Assembly: GCA_036496605.1 (NCBI GenBank)
Contig: DASXKV010000046.1
Span: 1-64,000 of the forward strand
Direction: 5' to 3'
Length of the DNA: 64,000 bases
DNA from: Gemmatimonadaceae bacterium
GTDB lineage: Bacteria > Gemmatimonadota > Gemmatimonadetes > Gemmatimonadales > Gemmatimonadaceae
Made by a program: the position numbers and the translations under genes. Under the pieces are notes generated by a model that was not told the DNA's origin, searched no databases, and was given only the letters and a program-made list of their open reading frames with translations. Of this stretch, positions 54,063 to 62,905 are shown one piece after another (position 1 is the stretch's first letter; the number at the start of each line of letters is the position of its first letter).

Positions 54063-57000
54063 ATGCTGGGTCGACGCCTCCGGATCGTGGCGCTCGCCGC
54101 GATCGCGTTGTTCGTCGTCGCTTCGTTTGTCGACGTCGATGAACCATGGTTCGCGATCTGGGTCGCCTTGCTGGGTGCGGCGGCTGTGTTGCCGGGGCTG
54201 GGAGTGCGAGACCGCGGGAACGAGCGGCCAGCGTACTTTCTCGCGCTCTTCGCCGCAGTCTGGGTCTTCGCGGTCAACAGCTACTACGTCGAGATCCAAC
54301 GGCAGCGGAGTGAGCGCTTCGACGTCGTTGGCGTTCATCTCACTCCGCCGCGCTCGGGTATTTTCCGCATTGGCGCCGGTGATCTCAGCGCCGATGGGAG
54401 CGTCCCGGACTCGCTCGACGTCCGCTTCGAGGCCTCTCCCGACGTCGCGCAGCGTTGGGCGGTGACGCTGCGTCGAGACCGTGCGCGACACGGCGTCGTC
54501 GTCGACAGCATGGAAGGGGTCGAGTCGCTGCAGCAGAAGCGCGACTGGAGTCGATCGCCATCGCGCCAGTTGTGGGACCGTGTCGTGCGCTTCGATCCCG
54601 CGTGGGTGCAGCTCTGGGGCGACGAGCTCAGTCTCTCCTCGCCAGAGGTGAACGCGATGGCGGCGCGTGCCGGCGGGCCGACTCATCATTTCCGTCTCAT
54701 CGAGTCCAGCGACGGCCGCTTTCTCGAATGGAACGGTGAGCGCGCGACCCTCGTTCTTCCCGACTCCTCCCCCGCGCTCGAGGTCCTCGGAAGGCGCCTA
54801 ACGAGAAAGCTCGGCGAGGGGCTGCCACTCCGCGAGCTCTCGTGGACGCACGTCCCCGACACGAGTGCCGCCCGCGACCTCGTGTTGACACTGATCTACG
54901 AGCCGCAGGCGCGACTGAAGCCGCTCGAGCGCTGGGGCCTGGTGCCGCCTCTGCTCTTTCGCCTGGCATCACGTGACGGCGAATGGGTGGTCACGAAAGC
55001 CGACAAGCCAGCAGTCGAGCGACCGTTCCTCACGATGGGCGATACGGTGCGAGTCGTGTCACACGGTCGGCGATGGTCCTTCGTCCTCGCCGATCACTCG
55101 CGCGGACCGAACCGCGATCCGGGCGTGGCCGTGCGCTTCGTTCGCGGCCCCGACCCCCGTCTCGGCTGGCTGCCCTCGGACGAAGTCTGCGGCACGCAAC
55201 GACGCTGCACGCTCGTGTCGTCGTCACGGCTTCCGCCATCCGTGCCGCACTTCTACCTCGGCGCCTTCGGCCTCGACACGACTCGTTATGCATTCCTCGG
55301 CCGCGTGCGCATGGTGAATGACCGAACGGCGCAGGTCATCGCATCCGACAGCGTGTACACGGCACCGGTCGATTCGGTGATGACGGTTTGGGCACGCTCG
55401 GCCGATCCGCGCCGCACGGCGGGATACTTGTTGAGAATTCACAAGGTGGCGACCGGAGAGATCATCAACCTCAATCTCACGTTCGCTGGCCTGGCGCTCC
55501 TGATCACGGGCGCGTTCCTGCTGCTCGGATCCGATCCGCGAATCAGCTCGGCGGCGCTCAGCGCCCGTCCGTCGACGGCGGCCGCGTGGACGCTCGCGAA
55601 CCTCGCGCTCGTCTTCCTCGGCGTCCGGCTCGTGCTCGGTTATCGCATCACGTATGCGACCCCGTATTACGAGCGCGGCGCCGACTCGGCGGTCGGTGCG
55701 TGGATCGCGACGATTGTCGGCACGGTGATGCTACTCGAATGGAGCACGTGGGCGCCGCGCGTCGTCAGGTTCATGCTCCGCGTCGAGGATCGTGCCGCGC
55801 GAATCGTCGCGGGCCTGCGCCGCGAACCGGCGACCGGCTACACCGGCGCGGTCGCCGCCGCGAAGCTCCCCGATCAACGCACGACGGCACTCGGGCTCCT
55901 GTTCATGCTCATCGGGTTCGGTGTGCTTGGCGTGCTCCGGCCGTCAGCGGTGGTCGGCGCGCTGCTCGTCGTGTTCGTGGCGATGCTGGCGTGGATCGGC
56001 GTCGAATACCTGCGGCCACAGCGTCGCGGACGTGAGCCGGCGACCACACCCGCGGAAGTGCTGCGCGCCGACCCCAGCGACGACGATTGGGCTCGCCGCG
56101 CTGCGATCATCATCGCGGCGTGCGGTGTTCCCCTCAGTGTGATCGCCCGACAACTCGCGGTGTTCGCGACGGTCACGCTGGTCGTGCTGTACGCGATCGG
56201 CCTCCTGCTCTGGCGACTGAAGCGTGGTGCACTCGGCCGCAGCGACGTCGCGCCGAGGCTTCGTCTTGGTGCGCCCCTCCTGACGCTGGCGCTTCTCGGT
56301 GCGCTGAATTTCGTCGTGCTCGTTAGGCGACTGGACGGACCGACACTGCTCTTCGCCGCGCTCTTCTTCCTCTTCCTCCTGATCGTTCGCAACGGGCGCG
56401 ACGCCGGTGTCTCGTTCGCGTTGGGCAGGGGCCGGGCGGCGATTGCCGTGCTCGGGATTCCACTCGCGGCCACCCTCCTCGCGACGCGCGCCGACTTTGG
56501 CCTCGGCCTGGTGTTCAGTCTGCCGCTCGTCGTGACGTTGCTGCTGGCGATGGGACTCGCGTACCTGCCGCGTAGCGTGGCGGCGACGTTTGCGGTGATC
56601 ATCGCACTCATCGTGGCGCTCGCCGAGCCTGTGCTCCGTCCCCACCTCACGACGCTGCAGCACGCCGATTCTCCGGCGGCGCGATCCGCGGCGTTCGCCG
56701 ATCTCGGCGGCCCGTTGCGTCACTGGCCGCTCACGGCGGATCCGGTGATCCGGGCAGTGGTGCGCGGGCTTTCAGCAACGCATCCGGAGCTTCTCGAGCG
56801 GGTGCTCGTGAGTGCCGCGCCCTCCCCGGAGCGCGACGAGATCCTGCGCTCGATGGAGCAAGCGTGGGGTGGACGAGCGTACGCAGCCTCTGGACTGTTC
56901 GGCGAAGGGCTCGCTGGCCCGACCGTGATTGGACGCGGCGTACCGGTTCCGATCTCGTACGCCGAGAACACCTTCTCGGTCTACGTGTTGTCCGAGCACG

Positions 57001-57335
57001 GCTTGTTAGGCGGGATCGCTGTGCTCTTGCTCTACGTGTGGGTCGTGCTCGTCGTCGTGCTCTACACGTGGCGAGTGTCGCGTGGTGAGAAAGATGGCGC
57101 CACGCGTCAACCTTCCGACGACAGCCCGCTCGCTGTCGTCGTCGGCGGTGCGTTGATGCTGACGATTCCCGCGGCGTACGTGGCGGCGTCGAATCTGGGC
57201 ATTGTGCCGCTGACGGGACAGAACATGCCCTTCCTTGGACTCAACGCCTGGAGCGACGTGTCGTTCGTCAGCGCGATAATCTCGGCGATGGTTGTTGCCC
57301 TCTGGCGCGCCGAAGGCAAGCAGAGGGACGCATGA
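54063..57335 (+). CDS. Giant SEDS-like (FtsW/RodA-type) membrane protein with a periplasmic domain
   Basis: A 1090-residue protein, over twice the length of FtsW or RodA. Two helices (about 6-25, 28-48) and a third (56-76) lead to a large extracytoplasmic domain (80-460), mostly beta. From 465 to 1085 about ten further helices follow. Near the end are SEDS signatures: RADFGLGLVFSLPLVVTLLL with Asp811 at the position of the catalytic Asp of SEDS glycosyltransferases; SYAENTFSVYVLSEHGLLGG; and VPLTGQNMPFLGLNAWSD, equivalent to the PVTGxxLPFxSYGGSS loop. The next gene is a penicillin-binding transpeptidase, starting in the overlap ATGA. The pairing supports a peptidoglycan polymerase. The large N-terminal domain is unexplained. 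Confidence 0.85.
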   Translation: MLGRRLRIVALAAIALFVVASFVDVDEPWFAIWVALLGAAAVLPGLGVRDRGNERPAYFLALFAAVWVFAVNSYYVEIQRQRSERFDVVGVHLTPPRSGIFRIGAGDLSADGSVPDSLDVRFEASPDVAQRWAVTLRRDRARHGVVVDSMEGVESLQQKRDWSRSPSRQLWDRVVRFDPAWVQLWGDELSLSSPEVNAMAARAGGPTHHFRLIESSDGRFLEWNGERATLVLPDSSPALEVLGRRLTRKLGEGLPLRELSWTHVPDTSAARDLVLTLIYEPQARLKPLERWGLVPPLLFRLASRDGEWVVTKADKPAVERPFLTMGDTVRVVSHGRRWSFVLADHSRGPNRDPGVAVRFVRGPDPRLGWLPSDEVCGTQRRCTLVSSSRLPPSVPHFYLGAFGLDTTRYAFLGRVRMVNDRTAQVIASDSVYTAPVDSVMTVWARSADPRRTAGYLLRIHKVATGEIINLNLTFAGLALLITGAFLLLGSDPRISSAALSARPSTAAAWTLANLALVFLGVRLVLGYRITYATPYYERGADSAVGAWIATIVGTVMLLEWSTWAPRVVRFMLRVEDRAARIVAGLRREPATGYTGAVAAAKLPDQRTTALGLLFMLIGFGVLGVLRPSAVVGALLVVFVAMLAWIGVEYLRPQRRGREPATTPAEVLRADPSDDDWARRAAIIIAACGVPLSVIARQLAVFATVTLVVLYAIGLLLWRLKRGALGRSDVAPRLRLGAPLLTLALLGALNFVVLVRRLDGPTLLFAALFFLFLLIVRNGRDAGVSFALGRGRAAIAVLGIPLAATLLATRADFGLGLVFSLPLVVTLLLAMGLAYLPRSVAATFAVIIALIVALAEPVLRPHLTTLQHADSPAARSAAFADLGGPLRHWPLTADPVIRAVVRGLSATHPELLERVLVSAAPSPERDEILRSMEQAWGGRAYAASGLFGEGLAGPTVIGRGVPVPISYAENTFSVYVLSEHGLLGGIAVLLLYVWVVLVVVLYTWRVSRGEKDGATRQPSDDSPLAVVVGGALMLTIPAAYVAASNLGIVPLTGQNMPFLGLNAWSDVSFVSAIISAMVVALWRAEGKQRDA

Positions 57336-59935
57336 CGACTCCGAAGACACAGTTTCCAATCGCGAGGAGCGAAGCTTTCGCGCCGCTTGTCGAGGTCCAC
57401 CCGGAGGCGCCGGCGAAGCGCGAAGCACGATTGCCGTCGTCGGCACAGGTCGGACTCATCTTTCTGCTGCTCACCGTGGTCGGCTTTGTCGCGTTAGGCG
57501 CGGTGCTCCCGCATTACACGCTCTCGAACACGGCTCGCCACGGCCTCACGTACGACACGCTCTTCGCCGAACTTCACGATGCACTGATCGACGAGCCGGA
57601 TCGTCCGCTCCGTCGTGCGATTCGTGCCGTCCAGGTCGACGCGCTCGTTCCAGCGCCTAACGGGTACACCGTCGTCACGTACGACACGCTCTCGGCGGAT
57701 CCGTCGGTCTATCCGAGCCTCGAGGCAGGTGGGTTCCTCCACGACGAGATCGATCGCTTCAATGGCTATCAGCGCGAGCGCCTCGATGCCGTGCGCCGCG
57801 GACACCTGACCGGCGGCACGGTCATGGATCTGCGCGCCGCCGAGAACCCGTCGATCTTCCGCACCGAGATCCGGTCGCTCGACGATGCACGAGGTGAGCG
57901 GGACAGCATCGTGCTTGCCGAGCGCGCGGTGCCGTACGGTTTGCGCGTTCCTTCGCCATTCGACGCGGCACGGCTCGTCGCCGTGACGACGCGAGAATGG
58001 TCGCGAAGCCTCGGCTGGCTTTCAGCGAAGGGCGCGCAATCCGTGCGGTCGGCCGGCAAGGTGCCTGGAGTTCCGCCTTGTCCATTCCGCGCGGTGAAGG
58101 ATTCCGTGTACGTCGAGTGCACGGCGCCCGGCTCACCATTCGCCCAGCTCGTGTTACGCTTTCCGGATCGCCTTGGCGAAACGGGCACCGCGACGCTCTT
58201 CACGGGCGAGCGGACACTCTACGACGGCAAGCAGCTGCCGTCGCGACGTACCGTGCCGATCGGCACTGGCGGAATGTTCCAGTTTCACTCGCGCGCGCTG
58301 TCCAGCGCGCGTCGGACGCGTCCCGAGCCGGTGATTCTCGAGTGGACGCTCGCCGGCACGTTAGGCGGCACGCAATGGATCAACGGCCGGATCCGCTGGG
58401 AGCCGAGCGTCTCGCGAACGTCGCCGCTCGTGAGGCAGCTTGCCAGCGCGGCTGGCTTCGGCGCCAGCGTCGAGCTCGAGGCGGGGCGGAACATCCCACT
58501 GAGCCTCGACGAAGGCCTCACCGACGACCTCCAGGCCGAGCTCGATGATTTCGCCGGGCATGGGAAGCATGGTCCGTCCCACATGCAGACGAGCGACCTC
58601 GCCTTCGCGACGGTCGTTCTCGCCTCGGCGAAGACCGGAGAGATCCTCGGAGTGGCGGAGTATGGTCCACCAGCAGCGAGTGGCGGCAGCTGGCTCCTCA
58701 AGCCCGTGAACGTTGGCTCGGCGATCAAGCCATTGCTCGCGGCCGCAACGTTGATGGAACGTCCCGAGCTCGCCACGCTCGAGGTGCGGAACGATGCGAT
58801 GACGATGCACGACGTCTGGGGTTTGCCGTTGGGCAAGCCGTTCGAGTCGGGCGCTTCGTGTCCATTGGGTTGGATCGGACTTCGACAGTTTCTCAGCTGC
58901 TCGAGCAATCGATACTCGGCCTCGCTCGTGGCGGCGGCGCTCCAACCAGCGGCAAGCCGGGGTACGCCCGAGCTCGAGAGCGCACCCGGCGTCAGCTTCC
59001 GTCTCGGCGGCCAGACCCACGTCGGACAACGGCTTCATCTTCCGCTCGACCGCAATCATCAGATTCGCGCCGACACTCTCAACGGCAGCGCGCTGGCCGA
59101 GGGTCTTTTCACTCTCGACAGCCTGAACACGAGTCTCGAGCTGGCGGCGCAGCTCGGCCGCGAGGGACGCGACTCCTCCGTTTGGCTGCATCTTCGCGAC
59201 GACCGCTTCAACCCGGTGCGCGTTCCGCTCGGCCTGTGGCCTGAGCAATCACGCCTGGCAATGATGCGTGGCAATCGGCCGGCGACGGCGCGGCAGCTCG
59301 CGATGTTCTCTGTCGGGGCGGCGGAAAACCGAGTGACGACCCTCGATCTCACACAGGCCTTCGCCCGCATCGTCACCGATCGTCGTTTCGCTCTGACGTT
59401 CGTGCCCAACTCCAGCGGCCAGGCATCTTTTCCGTCGCTGGAGCTGTCCAAGTATTCGTGGTACCCGGCCTTCATCGGCGGGCTGCACGACGTCGGTACG
59501 ACTGGAACGGCAAAGGGAACTCAAGCTGCCATCGCGCAGCAGCTCAGCACGAGCCTGCTGTTCTTTGGCAAAAGCGGCACGCTGAATGCGCCGCCACACG
59601 TGCGCGTTCTCCGACGCACCGACACCGTAATGGTGAACGGCGCGCCGGTGACGCGTCCCCTGACGTTCGTGGATACGGTCGTCCCGCCCGTGGTGGCCAA
59701 GACGCTGCTTTTTGCAATCGGTGCGAAGTACTCGCGCTCGGGTAAAACGTTGGACACTGGGAAGGTGAAGCAGCAAGAAGGAAACGGCGGCGCGATCGAT
59801 TGCGGTATCGTCGGAACGATCTACTTCCGGCTCCGTCGCAATCCACCGCACGTCGAGTCGCTGGCGACGGATTTCGCGAACGAGCGCCTCTGGCGCTTGC
59901 TCCGGAAGGACTGGCAACGGCTGAAGGTGTGTTGA
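57332..59935 (+). CDS. Penicillin-binding-protein-like transpeptidase
   Basis: An 867-residue single-pass membrane protein with helix at about 36-60 (QVGLIFLLLTVVGFVALGAV). All three penicillin-binding motifs are present in order: SxxK is S463-A-I-K466 in NVGSAIKPLLAAA; SxN is S524-S-N526 in LSCSSNRYSASL; KSG (for KTG) is K747-S748-G749 in FFGKSGTLNAPP. Before them, ATVVLASAKTGEILGVAEYG is the classic lead-in to the active Ser. The N-terminal 380 residues are beta-rich with no glycosyltransferase domain, so this is class B-like, with the SEDS protein as glycosyltransferase. Unlike FtsI or PBP2 it is longer. Overlaps the SEDS gene by 4 bases. Confidence 0.88.
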   Translation: MTTPKTQFPIARSEAFAPLVEVHPEAPAKREARLPSSAQVGLIFLLLTVVGFVALGAVLPHYTLSNTARHGLTYDTLFAELHDALIDEPDRPLRRAIRAVQVDALVPAPNGYTVVTYDTLSADPSVYPSLEAGGFLHDEIDRFNGYQRERLDAVRRGHLTGGTVMDLRAAENPSIFRTEIRSLDDARGERDSIVLAERAVPYGLRVPSPFDAARLVAVTTREWSRSLGWLSAKGAQSVRSAGKVPGVPPCPFRAVKDSVYVECTAPGSPFAQLVLRFPDRLGETGTATLFTGERTLYDGKQLPSRRTVPIGTGGMFQFHSRALSSARRTRPEPVILEWTLAGTLGGTQWINGRIRWEPSVSRTSPLVRQLASAAGFGASVELEAGRNIPLSLDEGLTDDLQAELDDFAGHGKHGPSHMQTSDLAFATVVLASAKTGEILGVAEYGPPAASGGSWLLKPVNVGSAIKPLLAAATLMERPELATLEVRNDAMTMHDVWGLPLGKPFESGASCPLGWIGLRQFLSCSSNRYSASLVAAALQPAASRGTPELESAPGVSFRLGGQTHVGQRLHLPLDRNHQIRADTLNGSALAEGLFTLDSLNTSLELAAQLGREGRDSSVWLHLRDDRFNPVRVPLGLWPEQSRLAMMRGNRPATARQLAMFSVGAAENRVTTLDLTQAFARIVTDRRFALTFVPNSSGQASFPSLELSKYSWYPAFIGGLHDVGTTGTAKGTQAAIAQQLSTSLLFFGKSGTLNAPPHVRVLRRTDTVMVNGAPVTRPLTFVDTVVPPVVAKTLLFAIGAKYSRSGKTLDTGKVKQQEGNGGAIDCGIVGTIYFRLRRNPPHVESLATDFANERLWRLLRKDWQRLKVC

Positions 59936-59965
59936 GTGTACGGCGGAATACCTCTGAAATCGTTC

Positions 59966-61048
59966 ATGCGCAATCGAGTGTGGCTGCTGCTCGTCGTTGC
60001 TGGTCTGGCCGCATGTAAGGACGGCCATCGCTGGCGCAGTGTGCTTCGTGACTACGCGAGACCGGACACGGTCGAGCGGCTGCACGTCATGCTCGACGGC
60101 GAGCGCGCTCGCGGCGATACGGCGCGCAAGCTGAACCAGGAGCTCGCGCAGAAGAACGAGTACCTCCTCGCGCAGCTCAACGAGCTCTCGAGCATCGTCA
60201 ACGAGATCGACCGAGATCTGGGGGGCCCGCGCGGTGGAGCGGTGCGCCCGCTCGTGCCTAACGGCGAGCTTGGCGACAGCGCCAGCGAGCGCGAGGTGCT
60301 CGAGGCGAAGCGGGAGCGAATCGCCGCGAATCTCGGTCGCCTAACGACGAGGCTGCGAACGAGCGACAGTCTCTGGCACGCCGCGGTCGCGAGCGACAGC
60401 GCCTCGCGGCGCGAGTTGGCATCGTCTGCCGAGACGCTGGCGATGTTTCGGACGCTCGCCGAGAATCGCGCCGTGCAATTCGCCGCGTTCGAGCAGAGCA
60501 TCGACAGCCTGCGGGTCGAGAACCGCGCGCTGGCCGACGATCGCGATCGCATGCGAGACAGTCTCTCGCGACTCTCGGCGCGCGTGGGTCGTGTGTATTA
60601 CGTCGTCGGCACTCGCGACGAGTTGCTTTCTGCCGGCGTGATAAGGGAGGTCACCGTCGCGAAGAAGTCCTGGCGAGGTTGGCAGCGAGAGAAGCAGCTA
60701 CTGCCGTCGCGCGACGCCGACCTTTCGCGTCTCGCGGCGATCCGTTCGGCGTTCGGGTCAATTGCGACGTCGAACGACGACGAGGCGGACGTCGAGCAGC
60801 AGGGCTCGTCGTCGCGCGCTCCGGAGAATGGCGAGTTTCGCGAGCTGGACCGCTATCGCGACACCGTTCTTGCGCTGCCCGCCTTGCGGCACGGACGTCT
60901 GCGCGTGATTTCCGCGCAGGACATGAAGTACGCCGACGGCGTCGGCCGTGATGGACGCCTCAACTCCGACGACAATCGGCTGCACGTCACTGAGCCCGAG
61001 CAATTCTGGGAGGGCGGTCGGTATCTCGTTTTGGTCGTCGAGCGCTAG
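59966..61048 (+). CDS. Coiled-coil lipoprotein of the SEDS/PBP operon
   Basis: A 360-residue lipoprotein. ATG 59966 gives MRNRVWLLLVVAGLAACKDG with lipobox LAAC. Residues 35-240 are heptad coiled coil (ELAQKNEYLLAQLNELSSIV and later RVENRALADDRDRMRDSLSR). A beta domain closes it (GRVYYVVGTRDELLSAGVIR, then YRDTVLALPALRHGRLRVIS). The C-terminal part looks like a compact recognition domain. It starts 31 bases after the PBP stop, so probably in the operon. It could scaffold or regulate the SEDS/PBP complex. Function unknown. Confidence 0.8.
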   Translation: MRNRVWLLLVVAGLAACKDGHRWRSVLRDYARPDTVERLHVMLDGERARGDTARKLNQELAQKNEYLLAQLNELSSIVNEIDRDLGGPRGGAVRPLVPNGELGDSASEREVLEAKRERIAANLGRLTTRLRTSDSLWHAAVASDSASRRELASSAETLAMFRTLAENRAVQFAAFEQSIDSLRVENRALADDRDRMRDSLSRLSARVGRVYYVVGTRDELLSAGVIREVTVAKKSWRGWQREKQLLPSRDADLSRLAAIRSAFGSIATSNDDEADVEQQGSSSRAPENGEFRELDRYRDTVLALPALRHGRLRVISAQDMKYADGVGRDGRLNSDDNRLHVTEPEQFWEGGRYLVLVVER

Positions 61049-61103
61049 CCGGCCTGCGGATTGCGCGTTAGCTACTCAAACCTGCAGAACGGAGTGTCAG
61101 CAC

Positions 61104-61400
61104 ATGTCGGAACGCCGCAAGACTCACAACGGTCGCGATGTAGACGGCCACTTCAAAGTGAAGCAGACGGACGTCGAAGACACACTCGAGGATCCGTCAG
61201 GCGAGGATTTCATTCGCGACGACATTCGACTTGGCGGCGCGGTGGCTGATACCGGCCCGCAGGCGGGCGCGAGCGGTGAGCACGTCGAGCGCCTCATCGA
61301 CGAGAACAATTATGAGGTCGATCACCTTGTCGGGCGGGACCGCGACTCGGCTCCGGATAACACCAAACGGCGACGCCGCAAGCCGAAAGGGAGTCGCTAA
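61104..61400 (+). CDS. Small charged hypothetical protein
   Basis: A 98-residue soluble protein, Asp/Glu-rich with a very basic end (TKRRRRKPKGSR). ATG 61104 has GGAG 10 bases upstream; upstream ORF extension to 60948 reads through the end of the lipoprotein gene in another frame and looks artificial. No domain recognised. It follows the lipoprotein gene by 55 bases and may be part of the operon. Confidence 0.65.
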   Translation: MSERRKTHNGRDVDGHFKVKQTDVEDTLEDPSGEDFIRDDIRLGGAVADTGPQAGASGEHVERLIDENNYEVDHLVGRDRDSAPDNTKRRRRKPKGSR

Positions 61401-61552
61401 TCGGCTCACGGACTCAGTGTTCCCTGTCGCCATGATGCTCCTGAGATGGCGCTTTCGGGGCTGTCCGTAGTTATCCCGAAACGCGCGCGGCGTGGTTGCA
61501 TGGCGCACAAAGATGGGGTACCGTACCAGTTCGTCCATTGGGAATCGGGCCC

Positions 61553-62881
61553 GTGCACTTCTATTCGGCGCCGTGGGAAGTGGTGGAGGGAGACGTCGCG
61601 GGCTGCGGCCCGCGGCTTTTCCTAACGGGCACCAAGCTCCTCACGGGAGTTTGGGACCGTCTCGTGAGCGAGGCCCGACAGAACGTCTTCGGCAACACCG
61701 AACAACTCGACGCCGTTAGCTGGCCCGCCTTCGAGCACGGAATTCGAGCTCTCGCGCCCGTCTCGCTGCGCGAGCGGCTCGTGTGCCTCCTGTCGCTCGA
61801 TACGCTCGCGGATAGCTCCCGGCTCAGGCTCTACTATCGAATAATGCGCAGCGACGGCGAGCCCGTCGCGTGCGCGTTCATGGCGATCGCCTGTGTGCAG
61901 AAGGCCACGGGCAACTCATCGGCCGTGCCGCAGCCGCTGGTCGACCTCCTTGCCAACCGTGGCGATTTTCGCGAACGCGATCGATCGCCGTCGTTTGTCG
62001 AGCGAGCGCTTGTGCTTCCTGATGCCGAAGAATCGCTCTTCCCCGACGACGTCCGTGCCCTCGCCATCGGAGTGGCGATGCAGAGCGCGGCTGCGGTCAC
62101 CCAGCGGCGAACGCCGACGACCCCACTTGCGATTCCGGCACTCGGCGAATTGCCGGTGCCCGAGGGACGCACAGCGTTCTTCTTCCCCGATGCGCCGTCC
62201 TACGACGGGCGATTGCTCTGCGAGTTACGTGCGTACCTACCGTATCTCGCCGACTACTTCGATGAAGCTGAAGAGGTTTCGCGTCGCATCTTCCGGCAGT
62301 CATTTCTGCCGCTAGTCGACATGGACGCGATCGCGCTGCACGATCAACGGCTCGAGCGGTGCCCCGAGCTCGCGCACGTCGGCGTCGTACTCACCGGCGT
62401 ATTGATCGCGGAATCCCTGAAGGAGCACGGCATCCAGCCAGATGCGTTGATTGGCGATGGCTTGGGCGAGCTGGCCGCGTTGGCGGTGGCTGGCGCAGCC
62501 GATCTTTCCACGGCTCTGCGACTCGCGGCTCAACGCGCCCTGGCCGCACGGCCAACGAACGCCGACGGAGAGTCTCCGACGGCAGCCGAGCAGTTCAAGA
62601 CGGCGTTCGAGGAAGTGCGATTCGTGGCGCCGGGGCTGCCGATCGTTACGCTCCGGTCGCGCGGATTATTCGCCGATCGCGCCGAGGACCGGTCTGGGTC
62701 GTTAGGCAATGCGCGGGGCGACGCCGACCTCATTGCCGCCGCGTGGGGCGCGGGGTGCGAGCACGTCATCGAGTGCGGTCCGCGTGGCTTCCTGAGCGCC
62801 GGCGTTCGCGCTCCGGTGCCGGCGCTGACCTTCACGCCCGAGTCACGTTCTGACGCGCGGCGAATCCTGACGAGTGAATAG
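61553..62881 (+). CDS. Acyltransferase-fold protein lacking the catalytic serine
   Basis: A 442-residue protein. The C-terminal half carries a malonyl/acyl-transferase-like core: SLKEHGIQPDALIGDGLGEL is the GHSLGE-type nucleophile elbow with Gly303 replacing Ser and Asp replacing His, followed by AALAVAGAADLSTALRLAAQ. Later HVIECGPRGFLSAGVR matches the IEVGP-type motif. Without Ser it should not transfer acyl groups. The N-terminal half is of unknown type. The start is uncertain: GTG 61553 begins MHFYSAPW; TTG 61496 is also open. Lies head to head with an aminotransferase gene. A structural or regulatory role is likely; alternatively the assignment to the AT fold is wrong. Confidence 0.7.
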   Translation: MHFYSAPWEVVEGDVAGCGPRLFLTGTKLLTGVWDRLVSEARQNVFGNTEQLDAVSWPAFEHGIRALAPVSLRERLVCLLSLDTLADSSRLRLYYRIMRSDGEPVACAFMAIACVQKATGNSSAVPQPLVDLLANRGDFRERDRSPSFVERALVLPDAEESLFPDDVRALAIGVAMQSAAAVTQRRTPTTPLAIPALGELPVPEGRTAFFFPDAPSYDGRLLCELRAYLPYLADYFDEAEEVSRRIFRQSFLPLVDMDAIALHDQRLERCPELAHVGVVLTGVLIAESLKEHGIQPDALIGDGLGELAALAVAGAADLSTALRLAAQRALAARPTNADGESPTAAEQFKTAFEEVRFVAPGLPIVTLRSRGLFADRAEDRSGSLGNARGDADLIAAAWGAGCEHVIECGPRGFLSAGVRAPVPALTFTPESRSDARRILTSE

Positions 62882-62898
62882 TGGCGCGTGGGCGCCAC
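62881..62898. terminator. Short hairpin between convergent genes
   Basis: GTGGCGC (62881-62887) and GCGCCAC (62892-62898) pair perfectly over the 4-base loop GTGG. It begins at the last base of the acyltransferase-like gene stop and lies before the aminotransferase stop. A C-run follows instead of a U-run, so termination strength is uncertain. Confidence 0.55.
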
Positions 62899-62905
62899 CC
62901 CCCAT

